The notes under the pieces were generated by a model that worked only from the letters and a program-made list of their open reading frames with translations, was not told where the DNA came from and ran no database searches. From Erpobdella octoculata (taxonomy: Eukaryota; Annelida; Clitellata; Hirudinida; Erpobdellidae), in contig OZ022239.1 of the NCBI GenBank assembly GCA_963978895.1, positions 19,352,707 through 19,416,706 of the forward strand: 64,000 nucleotides of DNA. Direction: 5' to 3'. This document shows positions 35,363-48,477 of this stretch, in pieces. Made by a program: the position numbers and the translations under genes. Every line of letters begins with the position of its first letter. Position 1 is the first letter of the stretch.

Positions 35363-37162
35363 GGATGTCACGGGTACCCGAACCCGAGTTCGGTACTACC
35401 CGGTCTTTTTCTGATACCCGAACTCGAACCCGAAAGTGTGAAAATTTGATACCCGAACCCGAACCCGAACCCAAAAATGTGAAAACTTGATACCCGAACC
35501 CGAAAATGTAAAAACTTGATACCCGAACCCGAACTCGAACCCGAAAATGTGAAAACTTGATACCCGAACCCGAACTCGAATCCGAAAATTTATAAGCCTA
35601 ATACCCGAACTCGGAGTTGTGAACAAATAATTTTTTTAGTAAATAAATATTTATTCCAGTTTTAAAAATAGCAACACAAACAGAGTTTTCATAACTTTTC
35701 TAGTTTATTAAAAATGAAATAGTATTAGGAACCGATTTCCGGCAAGTTTTACTTCATAAACAACAGTTTTTCTGCCTGATAATCGGTTCCTTAGCGGTTC
35801 ATAAATAATTGCAGCACCACTGAACAACTGTTCCGATGGAACGCTGGTAACTGGGGCCGCCAAGTAGCGTTTTTTTTAATAATAGTTTATAGTCCTTCAC
35901 ACCAAGTGTTTTAAGACTGAAACGACTGTGTCAGATGCACCTAAGTACTTCCAGTCGTGGATCATAATTTGATCCTTTTAACTTTTCCCTCCTCCTTTCT
36001 CCAGGCTTGGGACTGGCTTGCAAAAGCAAGGCGGAGTTCCAAGTAGCGTTTAGCGATCACCGCTAAATTTGGAAAGTTTGTTCTGTTATCTTTCCACCAC
36101 AAAAGAGGGTCTTCATCTAAAGTGATAAATTACAAGTTTTGTTGAAGTAACATATTATACTAATCCTGAGCCGTAGAAGTTTTGTATTATCACCTTTGCG
36201 TAACAAATAACACAAATACGTCATTTTATTGGTGAGTGTGTAAGCTAGACCACTAATCCGTTTGATTATCAGGCCGGACCAAGCCGCGAACGAACTAAAA
36301 TAATTAAGCCTCCTTCGGTCGAAGAAATCCCGGATAGCCATGACTCTAAACTTTTTACTTCAGTTATATAACCTTATATTTATTCATTCATATACTCAAA
36401 GTTCTTCTGATATAACAAAGATCCTTTGTTATAAAGATAATCTTGCATAATCCTAAACTTTAACTGGCAAAGTCTATAAATGATCTATGCGTCACAGTCA
36501 TTTTATTGGCAAATGTGTAAGCTAGAACACTAATCCGCCTGATTACCCGACCAGACCGAGCAGCGAAAAAAATTAATAAATTACAATAATTTAAGCGGTA
36601 ACGTATTATACTAATCGCAAGCCATACAAGTTTTGTATTATCACCTTTGCGTAACAAATAACACAAATAGGTCATTTTATTGGTGACTGTGTAAGCTAGA
36701 CCACTAATCCGCCTGATTATCTGGCCGGACTGAGCCGCGAATGAACTAAAATAATAAAGCCTCCTTCGGCCAAAGAAATCACATTATTTGGAAAGCTAAA
36801 AAATAACTTGTTAGAGTTTATTCAATACGTGTAATGTCCAATGGATGAATTGATCGCTCTTGTTTGTATATGTATATACACTAGGTAAATTTAAAATCAA
36901 TCCGGGAATTTGAAATCATAAGCCAGTACCCGAACCCGAACCCGAACCCGGTTTTTGGAAAACTACAAACCCGAACCCGAAAACTTGAGTTTCACAAACC
37001 CGAACCCGAACCCGAAAACTCGAGTTTTACAAACCCGAACCCGAACCCGAACCAGAACCCGAAAACTCTAGTTTCACAAACCCGAACCCGTACCCGAACC
37101 CGAAAACTCTAGTTTCACAAACCCGAACCCGAAAACTCCAAAAAGTACTACCCGTGACATCC

Positions 37163-37165
<3 letters not shown>
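35360..37165. mobile_element. hAT-like non-autonomous element with CCCGAA arrays, copy A
   Basis: The ends are TAGGGATGTCACGGGTA and the reverse complement of the same (TACCCGTGACATCCCTA), flanked by ATATATAT on both sides in the (TA)n array. Both subterminal regions carry CCCGAA/CCCGAACCC arrays (35380-35630 and 36930-37150). The middle holds two diverged copies of a block of about 195 bp (36140-36335 and 36595-36785, with GTAACAAATAACACAAATA and AAGCCTCCTTCGG). No transposase. Copy B at 46153-47619 has an 8-bp duplication, as hAT elements make. Confidence 0.82.

Positions 37166-37253
<88 letters not shown>
37166..37253. repeat. (TA)n array
   Basis: Continuation of the TA array after the hAT-like element. 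Confidence 0.95.
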
Positions 37254-37256
<3 letters not shown>

Positions 37257-37784
37257 ATTTCATGAATCGTATGAATAGTTTTTACATAGTTTTTCAAGAT
37301 ATTTTTCGTAGCTGTATTGTGTAGTATTGCTTTGAGTATTGCATTGTTGTTGAGTGTTCGAGAAAAGAATACAAAAAATCTGAATAGATAATATTCAAAA
37401 GAAGCAATAACTAACAGGAACAGAATTCGGGAAATATTTTCCTATAAATAACTTCAAACTACAAACGTTACGAATAGCTAGTGAGCAAAATTCGTTTACG
37501 TTTACACTTACGGGAGTCGAAACTCTGACTTAATTCAATAAGCCTGTGCCTCCACCTACACTGGCGATACTCAATAAATTGCTGTATCAGGGATTGCAAT
37601 ATTCAATTATATACTTGTTACTTCAAGGTTGTTAAAGACTGAGAGATTGCTACAACTTATCGATTATTTAGTATGTCTGTAGCTATGTGAACTTATTTGT
37701 TATTGAATTTTTATAGGTAATTTTTAATAAAAACTTTACATAAATGGTACATAGCTTATAATAGGAATGAAATGTCTTTTTACA
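37254..37784 (+). repeat. LTR-like fragment related to 48780-48915
   Basis: Text around 37435-37515 (CCTATAAATAACTTCAAACT, ACGTTACGAATAGCTAGTGA) recurs in altered form at 48840-48905 near the SAP-Gag gypsy LTR. It may be a solo LTR remnant; its ends are not clear. The rest of the stretch shows nothing. Confidence 0.4.
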
Positions 37785-37870
37785 CACTTTTAATTAACTT
37801 GACTTCTCTGTCTATCTGTCTTTCTGTCTGTCTGTCTGTCGTCAAATTTTGCAATCGATTTTATACTAAT
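37785..37870 (+). repeat. (CTGT)n-core dispersed repeat fragment
   Basis: TTGACTTCTCTGTCTATCTG, a CTGTCTGT run and AAATTTTGCAATCGATTTTA match the variant at 12985-13060. Confidence 0.6.
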
Positions 37871-37921
37871 ATTGTACCACATTATTGGTAATGAATACGA
37901 TGTTTCTTTATAGAAAATACT

Positions 37922-38276
<355 letters not shown>

Positions 38277-38289
38277 CATCAGGGCTGTT

Positions 38290-38793
38290 TTGAGTTTTGA
38301 TTATCTCAATGTAACTAAAAGTTAATACATACAGTAAATAATAATAATTAAAATCGGGACGATGAACGTTAAAATAAGCAGAACATAAGTAAAAAATAAT
38401 AAAAGCAAAATAAAAATACTTAGAGAAATATATTAATTTAAATCAAGAGATAATAATTTTAATTTTAATTCATAAAATTCGTTAAAAGTTTCATGAAATG
38501 TGAAACAGACAAAGAAGCTTTTTATCATATCCAATCATTTTCCCTCAAGATCACATACACCATAACAAGACACACACGCCATCAACACTTAACCAGGCTG
38601 GTAAATAGAGGTCCAGAAATCAATGTCATCTCCTCCGTCTCATTGTAATATTAATGTTATCAGTTAAGTGAGCAAAGCTCAACGGACCAGATATCTCCAC
38701 TGAAACACATGCACCATCAACTGACACTCCCGAAAACCCGTGATCCACCTGAGAAATTTCCCCACCACCCTTTATCCGGTGCATTCAAGTAAC
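38290..38793 (-). other. PLE-associated untranslated region (copy 3)
   Basis: Lies upstream of hammerhead 3 on the minus strand, between two TA arrays. No GIY-YIG or RT text was found on either strand. It is probably a pseudo-LTR leader or an old 3' part. Confidence 0.35.
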
Positions 38794-39105
<312 letters not shown>

Positions 39106-39178
39106 TTTTATCCATTTGAAACGACGAGACATATATTGAAAAATTTATTGGTTAAAATAGTTAAATGATAAAACAATC

Positions 39179-39226
39179 AGGGTTAACTGGCCAGTTTCAG
39201 CTATAAAAAGCCATCTTCAGAACCCT
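39179..39226 (-). ncRNA. Hammerhead ribozyme 4 (PLE)
   Basis: Minus strand. Stem I is AGGGTT (39226-39221) with AACCCT (39184-39179), six Watson-Crick pairs of different sequence from hammerheads 1-3. Core CTGAAGA spans 39220-39214. Stem II is GGCT with AGCT around TTTTTAT. Core is GAAA. Stem III is ACT with AGT around GGCC. Predicted cleavage is after the T at 39185 (GUU). Compensatory differences in stem I are strong evidence for the fold. Confidence 0.87.
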
Positions 39227-39229
39227 ATG

Positions 39230-39655
39230 TTAAACAAAAAATTAAATATTAAATATTATACAAGTTGAAGGGGAAGAGTTAAAATTCAGAAATACTTAGG
39301 CTTAGACGGAGACATTGAATTAGAGCTAGGCTGAATCAGTTTTCAGTTAATAAATTAATACAGCTATTGATAGATGGAACACATTGAAATTTAGGTTAAA
39401 AAAAAACAAAAGAAAAAAAAAAGCGACCACATTAAATGAGTTACAAAGAGCGAAACTCACTTTGAAATTAAATAGAGTTCGAGGAAAAGTAGCCCAACAA
39501 AATCGATGATATTTTTTCAATAATTTAGAACTAAATAAGTAATTAAAACACAGAAATGACAAGTTAAAACACGTTAAACGTTCGATAGGTGAAAAACGTA
39601 ACCATACAGAGCGGCGTTGTACGACTTGTGAACAACACAAAGAACGACAAGCACG
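39230..39655 (-). other. PLE-associated untranslated region (copy 4)
   Basis: Upstream of hammerhead 4 on the minus strand. A 97-codon minus frame (39347-39640) is rich in Phe, Leu, Cys and Ser and matches nothing I know. Probably the pseudo-LTR leader. Confidence 0.35.
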
Positions 39656-39660
39656 GGCAC

Positions 39661-39802
<142 letters not shown>

Positions 39803-39819
39803 AATAAAATATATTAAAT

Positions 39820-39950
39820 TATCCATCCACCAGCCTGCCTTATCCGTCCACCAATCTATCTTATCCATCCACCAACCTACCTTATCCATCCACTAACCTA
39901 CCTTATCCATCCACCAAACTTCCTTATCCGTTCATCAACCTACATTGGTA
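39820..39950. repeat. 21-bp minisatellite
   Basis: About six tandem copies of a unit like ATCCATCCACCAACCTACCTT. Confidence 0.85.
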
Positions 39951-40088
39951 ACAATTATTAATACAACATTTTAAAAGGGCCTATGCACACATTTTTGTCA
40001 AATCAATACCTGACCAATACAGCGACCATACATAATAACCAAATTTCAACGATAAAAAACCAGCTTGTCAAAGCCATTGTCACTAGAG

Positions 40089-41480
40089 TAGAGGTGTGCA
40101 CGGTAGTGGGGACAGCGGGAATACCACGGATTTTGCGGTATTACAGCGGAAATGGGGACAAATGAGGTGGGGACACCGCGGTAAAAGGGATGAAGTTGCG
40201 GGGTTACCGCGGGATAGAAACAAACGTTGCGGGACTACCGCGGGGATGGGGACGAGTTTTTGCGGTATCACCGCAAAATTAAAATAAGTTTTTTATAAAA
40301 CAAAATTGTTTCCATTTAACCGAAAATGTATCGAGTCATACATATCATTGTTTATGTTTTTTATCTTTGCAACGCGCTGTTGTTTTATCGCTGATATATT
40401 GAGTTACCGAAAGTTTTATAGTCATGGGTTGCATTATTTGTTAAATTTCCGATGTCCTAGTTCGAATTTTCATTTAAATATGGAAAAGGCTGAAATTCAA
40501 AAATTATCTGCACAGTCAGTACTTTGTTCTTGCGCCTCTACATTTCACTCTACTATAACCCCGAGTGAAGAGCAATGCGAGAAACTGCAATTAAAGGTTT
40601 GATTAATTTGCTTTAAATTATTAGGTTTTACATATAATTGAATTTTTTTAATTTTGTTAGAGATCTATTAAAGCTCGTTCATGATGTAACACTACATTCT
40701 GAGCCCCACAAATGCCACAAGATGACTTCGTAGAACATCAACTAGTCAAAAAGGAAAACTTGTACTCTACACTCAAAAAGCTCAGTTTCGAATGAGGCTT
40801 TGTTATTAAACTGTCTTTATATTAAAAGCTTGAAAAGTTTCTTATACCTCAGTAATAACTTATAATTTAGCTTGTTCATTGTTATTAATTAATTATGTTT
40901 ATATGAGCAACTAGTTTCACAATGTTAATAATTATTTTTATAACGTTGCTGACTATTTGGCATTCAACGATGAAGGTGCACAAGGTGATTTGCTGAGATT
41001 TTTGGAAAAGAAATGGCCAAAACTGTCTCAAGTTCCAAGGATTATTTTGAGTGTGCCAGCAGCAAGTACCTCTTCTAAGAGAGCATTCTCTATGGGTGGG
41101 TTAACAATTAGTGATCGAAAAACTCAGCTAGGTGGAAAAACATTGATAGACTTTTATTTAGTCATGGACTTAAATAAATAAATTGTATTAAACCATATTA
41201 CGGTGTTATTACAATTCTATAAATCAACACGTAAGTTATAGTTGCATTGAAATGATGTACGAAAAATAATGAATAGTACAGAATTGATTAAAAATGGGGA
41301 TGAACAGCGCGGGGATGAATGGGGATGGGGATGAAAGATTGGAGGACTGCGGGGATGGGGATCAAACACTGCGGGGATGGTTGGGAATGATGCTGGTGGG
41401 GATGGATGGGGATGGATGGGGATGACACTCGCGGGATGGTTGGGGATGGGGACGAAAAGTCGTCCCCGCGCACACCTCTA
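40089..41480 (+). mobile_element. hAT transposon, decayed
   Basis: The inverted ends TAGAGGTGTGCACGG and CCGCGCACACCTCTA differ at one base. An exact 8-bp duplication CACTAGAG flanks it (40081-40088 and 41481-41488), the hallmark of hAT insertion. Subterminal arrays of GCGGGA/ACCGCGG (left) and GCGGGGATGGGGATG (right) fill both ends. A transposase C-terminal piece lies inside. Confidence 0.88.
40940..41181 (+). pseudogene. hAT transposase dimerisation domain fragment
   Basis: The frame shows LLRFLEKKWPKLSQVPRIIL, SVPAASTSSKRAFSMGG and LTISDRKTQLGGKTLIDFYL. It matches the hAT C-terminal dimerisation region (P.SS..SER.FS..G....RR..L.), and a stop at 41179 closes it. The zinc finger and catalytic core are not found; the frame at 40306-40602 is unrecognised. 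The transposase cannot act. Confidence 0.8.
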
Positions 41481-41488
41481 CACTAGAG

Positions 41489-44206
41489 TGATTTTATAGA
41501 GTGTATTTCTGAAAAATAAACTGGTTTCTGATCAAGTAATTCAGCGAACATAGCAAATCATTAGCGCACCGGCACTGCAACATACCAGGAAAAACTCATA
41601 AACATCAAGATAACCACGAAGCAATTCTCTTCTTCGTTTCTTACCTGCCCTCTGGACGATTCTTAATTTTCCAACGGTTCATTTAAAAATTGTTTACCAG
41701 CTATCTTAGGTTTGTTATCATTAATAAATGTTCATGGTTTTGATATCATTAATAATAAATATTCATGAGTTTGATATCGTTATTAAAAATATTCATGGGT
41801 TTGATATCATTATTAATAAATAATATTCATGAATTTGACAATTTTCAAAAATTCATTGGAGAGGAGCGTTTTGTACGTCTCTGAAGAAATGCTAATACCG
41901 TTCTTTAAATCAACTTTATTATTTCAACACGTTTTTGTCACTCATCAATTCATTATTCATTAATACATTTTTATAAGCTGTTAAATCAAGTTTAATTCCC
42001 ATAGATTTTTATGTCTTTGGTGTTTCACATTTTCTCCAAAAGCAAAGTAATTGTTATCTTTTAAACATCAAAGTAACCATGAACCATGTTTTTTCAAATC
42101 AAACCATTAAAACAATTTTCATATTTTTTTAAAGAATCAAATGCATTCGCATTAACTACTAAAGTTTTTAATACAATTTTATAACATATCAATATATCGA
42201 TATCAATCAACAATATTACCACATCTAAGGTAAAAAAATTTCAAGTAATTGTATTCATGTCAAGAAAAGCTTTTTAGATTTTTTTTTCAATGTCTGCTCA
42301 ACACTGAGTATCGCTATTTGATTGAAAAACTGTCATAGAAAGCACAACAGAAGAAATCGCTTTTTTCTCCAATTACGCTGAAATGCTTTGCAATGACTCT
42401 CTTCTCAATGGCTGTTTGGAAGGAATTCCAGAGAATAGATGCAAATTAAACGACCTTTTGTATGTTTCTAAATTTATTCTCATTAAAATTTTTGTGTGCT
42501 GGATTGTTTCAAGAAGATGTATATTTGTTTGAATGCGGCTGTGTCTGTTCAATTCGTGCACACAGCTTGAAAGCATTGGTCACGTGGCCGTCAACACGTG
42601 GCTTGTGGCAAACAATCAATAATTCCTGTGAAAATCTTCGTTTGCGTTATAAAATTTAATCGCACATTTTCCCACTTTTCTTTTATGGCGTCTTCCTGTC
42701 AAGAGCTACCAGTACATGCAATAAAATGCTTCAATTATGGACCCCATCATTTGAGCCACACATAAAAAGAAAGGGACTGTAACTTTAAGCAACAACATAA
42801 ACATACAAAAAAGATTGTTAACATTTAAACGCAATTGTTTCAGATTCAACTACATTTAATTAAATGCAATAAAATCATCTGAATGTACCTACAAAAATTT
42901 AAACTAATTCAGAAAGAAAGGTTTTAAATTAGCATAATAAGTAATAAATTGTGTTTATTTAATAGGTTTAAAATCGCACAAATATTTCAAACTTTTTAAA
43001 CACTATAATCTGCTATTTTACTATTGCAGATAGAAGTTTTTCCATTTGACGGCATGTTACAATTGGTTCAAAAAATTCAATTCAGTACCGATGTGATTTG
43101 TGATAATAATTTTTAAAAAATTAAAAAATTTCTATGATGGATTATTTTAATATTTTATTATAAGTTATTTTAGTTGAGCTCTAAAATTTCTTGAAAAATA
43201 GGCCTATAAATGGATGGCAGTGCGCAAGATTTAGATTTATAAATAATTTAGAAGCAACAAAAACGGGACCAGTTTAAAATGTTTTACTGACAAATGCAAA
43301 AACTATTAAATTGAAAACAAAAAGGTTTCTCTAAACAATTAATTTTTTTAAATGACTACATTTTTAATAAATTAAAATGATCACATTATTAACAAATTAA
43401 AATGATCACATTATTAATAAATTAAAATAATCACATTAATTAGTTGAAATAATAATAACATTTATAATAATTAAAAATGATCACATTATAATTAAGTTAA
43501 AATAATCACATTAATTAGTTAAAATGATAACGTCAATAATAATTAAAGAGGGTCACATTATTAATGAGCTAATGATAATAATTAACCTGTTGACTTGATT
43601 TTTTTTATTAAAAAATTAAATTATTAAAAAAGACGAAGAATCCTTTACTAAAAAACTGAAAACCTAACTTGATTCACAAATATTTTTAAATTAATAAATC
43701 AAAATTAAAACAAAATTCAACTTTTAATAATTTTTTACAATATTCAAACATAATTTGTAAATGAATTTGTGACTGACAAAAAATACAACTTTTTCATAAA
43801 ATTTTAATAGTTAAGTTGGTTTGGTTGTATGTTAACAATTTGGCTTTAGATTTAAAGTATTTGGTCGACAGAGCAGTGACATTTACAAACTGTCTGACTT
43901 ATAAGGATTTTAAAAAATTGATCGTTTAGAATAGTTTAGATGCATTTGATGACAGCACCCACTTATGTGTAGAATTTAAGTTAAACTGGTGGATTTGCAG
44001 CTCTAAATACACGTGGTTAGTTATAGTGATAAAAACTGAAACTTAAATCCTGATGTTTATGTTAACAAACTGTCCTAAGCATTTTTTATTTTAAAGTTTG
44101 TTCAAATCGTTTTATTGTTTTTTTTTCTTCAAATTTGTAGATTTCAATTCTACTTTCATAATAATATCACGTAACGCAGCTGTTTAAAAGCACTTAATCA
44201 ACTTAC
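41489..44206. other. Intronic AT-rich stretch with minor repeats
   Basis: No gene recognised. 41705-41840 has about four copies of a unit with GTTTGATATCATTAATAA and ATTCATGG. 43365-43570 has loose repeats of AAATTAAAATGATCACATTA type. Small frames at 42373-42659 are not supported. Confidence 0.5.
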
Positions 44207-44316
44207 CTTGAACTTTCCCAAGTGGTTGATGGAACATGGAAGAATGACTTTTTGACCTGCAACTGTAATCACGTGATCATCACTGGGATTGAACGAAGGT
44301 TGATTTATCGGGTTTC
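44207..44316 (-). CDS. Ig-superfamily gene, exon opening the first Ig domain
   Basis: First visible exon (110 bp) of the minus-strand gene. The acceptor TTTTGTAG lies before 44316 and the donor GTAAGT begins at 44206. It enters in phase 1 and leaves in phase 0, fitting exon 24680-24884. The product reads NPINQPSFNPSDDHVITVAG and QKVILPCSINHLGKFK: the A/B strands and first Cys of the Ig domain, whose Trp (VVWLD) opens the next exon. This split before the Trp strand is usual for lachesin/IgLON-type genes. An exon for the signal peptide must lie at higher coordinates. None was found in 44.3-64 kb. Confidence 0.85.
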
Positions 44317-45605
44317 CTACAAAACATACAGTGATTTAAACTAAAAATTATCATATCATTATCATATCAATCCTTTATTAAATCTTTTATATTAACTTCA
44401 CCATGTTTGCTTGCTTGAGCCATAGGTTTAGAAACTTTGGCACTTAAAAAACCAACTTTCCGTTATCCAATCAAACTGAAATTTGGTGAGTTTTACATCC
44501 TATAAAATATAAGATTGATTAAACAAAATTTGAATTAGGACTTTTAAAAATAAAGTTTTTTACAGTTCACTTGTATTAACTTGCAGTATGTTTGTTTGCT
44601 TGATTAAATGCGAGCAAATCATTTCACGGTTAAAAAATACTTTTAGTAATAAAATCAAGCAAGTATTTAGTGGATTGAGTTGCTGTTAATGACAAATCAT
44701 TTTATAGAATTTTTCAATTGATTTGATGAAATTTTATAAAAATTAACTATAATTTTAAAAAGTTACAAATTCCCGACAATTAAATAAAACTGTAGTTGTG
44801 GTTGAAAATTGCAGAGTTGTTGTAGTGTTGGGGTCACCAATTGAAATCAAACGATTTTGGTCATTTTGGTGTGACTTGTAGACGTCGGACTTTCAGAACG
44901 TCGGCAGTTAAAGATTTGTTCAAATCACGTAAGTCGGGGTCACCAATTGTAGTCGGAGTTGACAATTGCAGAGTTGTTGTATCGTCGGCGTCACAAATTG
45001 TAGTTACTTTGGCGTGACTAGGTAATTTAATAGAGTTAAAGACAGTTAATTAAATTTTCTATTATTCACAAAAACAACGTAGCATTATCTCTGACAATGG
45101 ATGGCGACAATATTGCGGACAGTACAGAACATGGGCAAGCCAAGCGAGCTAAGCAGTACAGGTAGGACGTAGCACAGGTAAGCGTTGGCTGCGCATGAAC
45201 GTGTGCGGCGTAAAAATTCCGACACACTACAATAAATGAAATCAACTGGTACGTTTGCTCACACCAATATTAACACATGCTTATTGGAATATGTTGGGAC
45301 CACATATTAACTATACAAAACCTTTAAAGATAGAAATAAAATGCATGTAACGGCTATAATTTAATTTGGATACTTCTCAAATATATATCCGACAGTTTAA
45401 AAAACAATGATAAATTAATACAAATATTTGTTGAAAGGACGAAACAGGTGCACACAAATTGGGTATCGCTATAAATCCGCCACTGGCTACAACGCACCTC
45501 TTTCTCCGGTCATCAGTTGTTGTTGTTTTTTTTTTTTGGTGTATAAGGTTTTAAAATGTTTAGGGGAAACGTAATTACAATACCCCCCAAATATCAGCTA
45601 TTTTC
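44317..45605. other. Intronic stretch, minor repeat only
   Basis: 44815-45015 contains three partial copies of GGGGTCACCAATTG / GTCGG phrases. 45100-45230 is slightly GC-richer. No gene or element ends recognised. Confidence 0.45.
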
Positions 45606-45612
45606 TATTTTT

Positions 45613-46152
45613 TGAGAGTTTCTTGAAAAAAATCTAAAAGATGTGAAGGAAGAAGAAAAAGCAAGACAGTTCCGATAAACCGTGCAAAGATGTTCAGGAC
45701 GAGGCATGCAAAAAAAGCTGTGATGAACCGTGCAGATATGGCGACGATGAGCCAAAGAAAGACTCTGTTGATGAGCCAAAGAAGGACTGGAATAAACTGC
45801 ATCAAACGGTCAAGAGACTTGGCCATGTTGTTTCTGGGTTCTCTGCTAAGTGCGAAGACATTGGAAGTGTTTGGCCAACTCAGCGATAGTCAGATGCAGG
45901 ATTACTGGTCAGTAAAAGAGGCACTCCTTCGTCGTTTTGGGAAGTCGGCAGAAGACTACCGCATAAAGTCTTGAGAGTCAAAGCTTGAACTAGAAGAGAC
46001 TTGGGACTTACGTCAAGGAGTTAAAGGATGAAGAAAGGGTTAAGAGAATGGAGGCGTGGGGAAAGATGAAAAGTTGAATTCGGTCATCTTCGGAGACGCC
46101 CGCCCTGTTGACACAACACGCAGAGAGATAGAGATTGAGAATAGGTTTAAAG
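45613..46152 (+). pseudogene. SAP-Gag gypsy fragment, Gag and RNase H end joined
   Basis: 45613-45800 matches, in reverse complement, the end of the Gag-like frame at 52057-53415 (including the AAAGATGTTCAGGACGAGGC region and the DEPKKDSVDEPKKD repeat). 45815-45975 adds a Gag capsid-like part: LSAKTLEVFGQLSDSQMQD and LLRRFGKSAEDYR. At about 46060 it jumps to EKLNSVIFGDARP and TTRREIEIENRFKV, the end of gypsy RNase H. All of protease and RT is missing, so this is an internally deleted copy. It is interrupted at GTTTAAAG by the next element. Confidence 0.7.
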
Positions 46153-47619
46153 TAGGGATGTCACGGGTAACCGAACCCGAACCCGAGTTCGGTACTACCC
46201 GGTCTTTTTCTGATACCCGAACCCGAACTCGAACCCGAAAGTGTGAAAATTTGATACCCGAACCCGAAAATGTGAAAACTTGAGACCCGAACCCGAACCC
46301 GAACCCGAAAATTAGAAAACTTGTTACCCGAACCCGAACTCGAACCCGAAAATGTGAAAACTTGATACCCGAACCCGAACTCGAACCCGAAAATTTATAA
46401 GCCTAATACCCGAACTCGGAGTTGTGAACAAATACATTTTTTTAGTAAATAAATATTTATTCCAGTTTTAAAAATAGCAACACAAACAGAGTTTTCATAA
46501 CTTTTCAAGTTTATTAAAAATAAAAAAGTATTAGGAACCGATTTCCGGCAAGTTGTACTTCATAAACAACAGTTTTTCTGATAATCGGTTCCTTAGCGCC
46601 CATAAATAATTGCAGCACCACTGAACAACGGTTCCGATGGAACGCTGGTAGCTGGGGCCGCCAAGTAGCGTTTAGCGATCACCGCTAAATTTGGAAAGAT
46701 TGTTCTGTTATCTTTCCACCACAAAAGAGGGTCTTCGTCTAAAGTGACCCTTTTTTTCTTCAAGCCGCGAACGAACTAAAATAATTAAGCCTCCTTCGGT
46801 CGAAGAAATCCCGGATAGCCATGACTCTAAACTTTTTACTTCAGTTATATAACCTTATATTTATTCATTCATATACTCAAAGTTTTTCTGATATAACAAA
46901 GACCCTTTGTTATAAAGATAATCTTGCATAATCCTAAATTTTAACTGGCAAAGTCTATAAATGATCTATGCGTCACAGTCATTTTATTGGCAAATGTGTA
47001 AACTAGAACACTAATCCGCCTGATTACCCAACCGGACCGAGCCGCGAAAAAATTAATAAAAGACAAAAATTTAAGAGGTAACGTATTATACTAATCGCAA
47101 GCCCTGCAAGTTTTGTATTATCACCTTTGCGTAACAAATAACACAAATAGGTCATTTTATTGGTGAGTGTGTAAACTAGACCACTAATCCGCCTGATTAT
47201 CTGGCCGGACCGAGCCGCGAACGAACTAAAATAATTAAGCCTTCTTCGGCCAAAAAATCACATTATTTGGAAAGCTAAAAAATAACTTGTTAGAGTTTAT
47301 TCAATACGTGTAATTTCCAATGGATGAATTGATCGCTCTCGTTTGTATATGTATATACACTAGGTAAATTTAAAATCAATCCACGAATTTGAAATCATAA
47401 GCCAGTACCCGAACCCGAACCCGAACCCGAACCCGGTTTTTGGAAAACTACAAACCCGTACCCGAACCCGAACCCGAAAACCTGAGTTTCACAAACCCGA
47501 ACCCGAACCCGAAAACTCGACTTTTACAAACCCGAACCCGAAAACTCTAGTTTCACAAACCCGAACCCGAACCCGAAAACTCTAGTTTCATAAACCCGAA
47601 CCCGAACCCGAAAACCCTA
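46153..47619. mobile_element. hAT-like element with CCCGAA arrays, copy B
   Basis: Flanked by the exact 8-bp duplication GTTTAAAG (46145-46152 and 47620-47627). It starts TAGGGATGTCACGGGTA like copy A but ends AAAACCCTA, so about 20 bp of the right inverted end is lost or altered. CCCGAA arrays lie at both ends. The middle shares most text with copy A but lacks pieces of about 120-200 bp. Non-coding. Confidence 0.8.
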
Positions 47620-47627
47620 GTTTAAAG

Positions 47628-47738
47628 TAAACCACATCAAAGGCAAGGAAAACATCGGTGCTGACTTTCTTAGTCGTAAAGAGAGTGATGATGTAATCAG
47701 AAACGCTGACGCGTTCCTTTTTTCGAAGAGGGGGGATA
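47628..47738 (+). pseudogene. SAP-Gag gypsy RNase H tail
   Basis: Resumes the frame after the insertion: VNHIKGKENIGADFLSRKES, then [10 protein letters not shown] and a stop. The purine tract AAGAGGGGGGATATG lies just before the LTR. There is no integrase between RNase H and LTR, so it was deleted. Confidence 0.7.
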
Positions 47739-47955
47739 TGTAAGATAAAGATGGTTCATCTTACGTATTTTCGTGATATTTGTTTGTTTTATATATGTAT
47801 GTGTATATATGTATATTTGTGCTCTTGTGACATTGTGTGTGCGTATAATGTTTTCTATCATTAATATATGTATATATGTATGTTTGGGTATATGTATATG
47901 TGTATGTATATGTATATATATATATATATATGTATATATATAATTGTTATTTGTC

Positions 47956-48014
<59 letters not shown>

Positions 48015-48065
48015 ATGGATGTATGGGTATATGTATATCAATATATATATATGTATATATATATG

Positions 48066-48115
<50 letters not shown>

Positions 48116-48225
48116 ATTGTTATTGGTCTTTTTCCTTTTTGGGGTCTTCATTAAAAAAGTAAGGTGATCTTGGGAGGGAAATTTGAATTATCAAAAAGAT
48201 TTGTTAGCTTTGAATCTGCCAAAAG
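47739..48225 (+). repeat. LTR of the SAP-Gag-related gypsy, with (TA)n
   Basis: Starts TGTAAGATAAAGATGGTTCA and contains an imperfect hairpin GTAAGAT...ATCTTAC. Long TA/GTATA arrays follow (47790-48115). The text GATTTGTTAG near 48200 matches 48700-48710 in the next LTR. The right border is uncertain. Confidence 0.6.
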
Positions 48226-48477
48226 AAAGACCAAGGCTCAATCTTCTGCCTAGAGGCCAACATGGAGGGGTGGGGAGAGATGAAAAGTTGAATTCGGCAA
48301 TCTTCGGAGACGCCCGCACTGTTGACACAACACGCAGAGAGATAGAGATTGAGAATAGGTTTAAAGTAAATTACATCAAAGGCAAGGAAAACATCGGTGC
48401 TGACTTTCTTAGTCGTCAAGGGAGTGACGATGAAATCAAAAACGCTGAAGCGTTTCTTTTTTCGAAGAGGGGGGATA
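48226..48477 (+). pseudogene. Second SAP-Gag gypsy RNase H tail
   Basis: Near-copy of 46060-46150 plus 47628-47738, without the hAT insertion: EKLNSAIFGDARTVDTTRRE, then VNYIKGKENIGADFLSRQGS and [10 protein letters not shown] purine tract follows at 48463-48475. Together with the two LTRs it forms an LTR-short internal-LTR unit. Confidence 0.7.

Noticed and set aside
35380..35630. CCCGAA arrays as interstitial telomere repeats
   Set aside because: They lie at fixed subterminal positions inside elements with inverted ends and 8-bp duplications.
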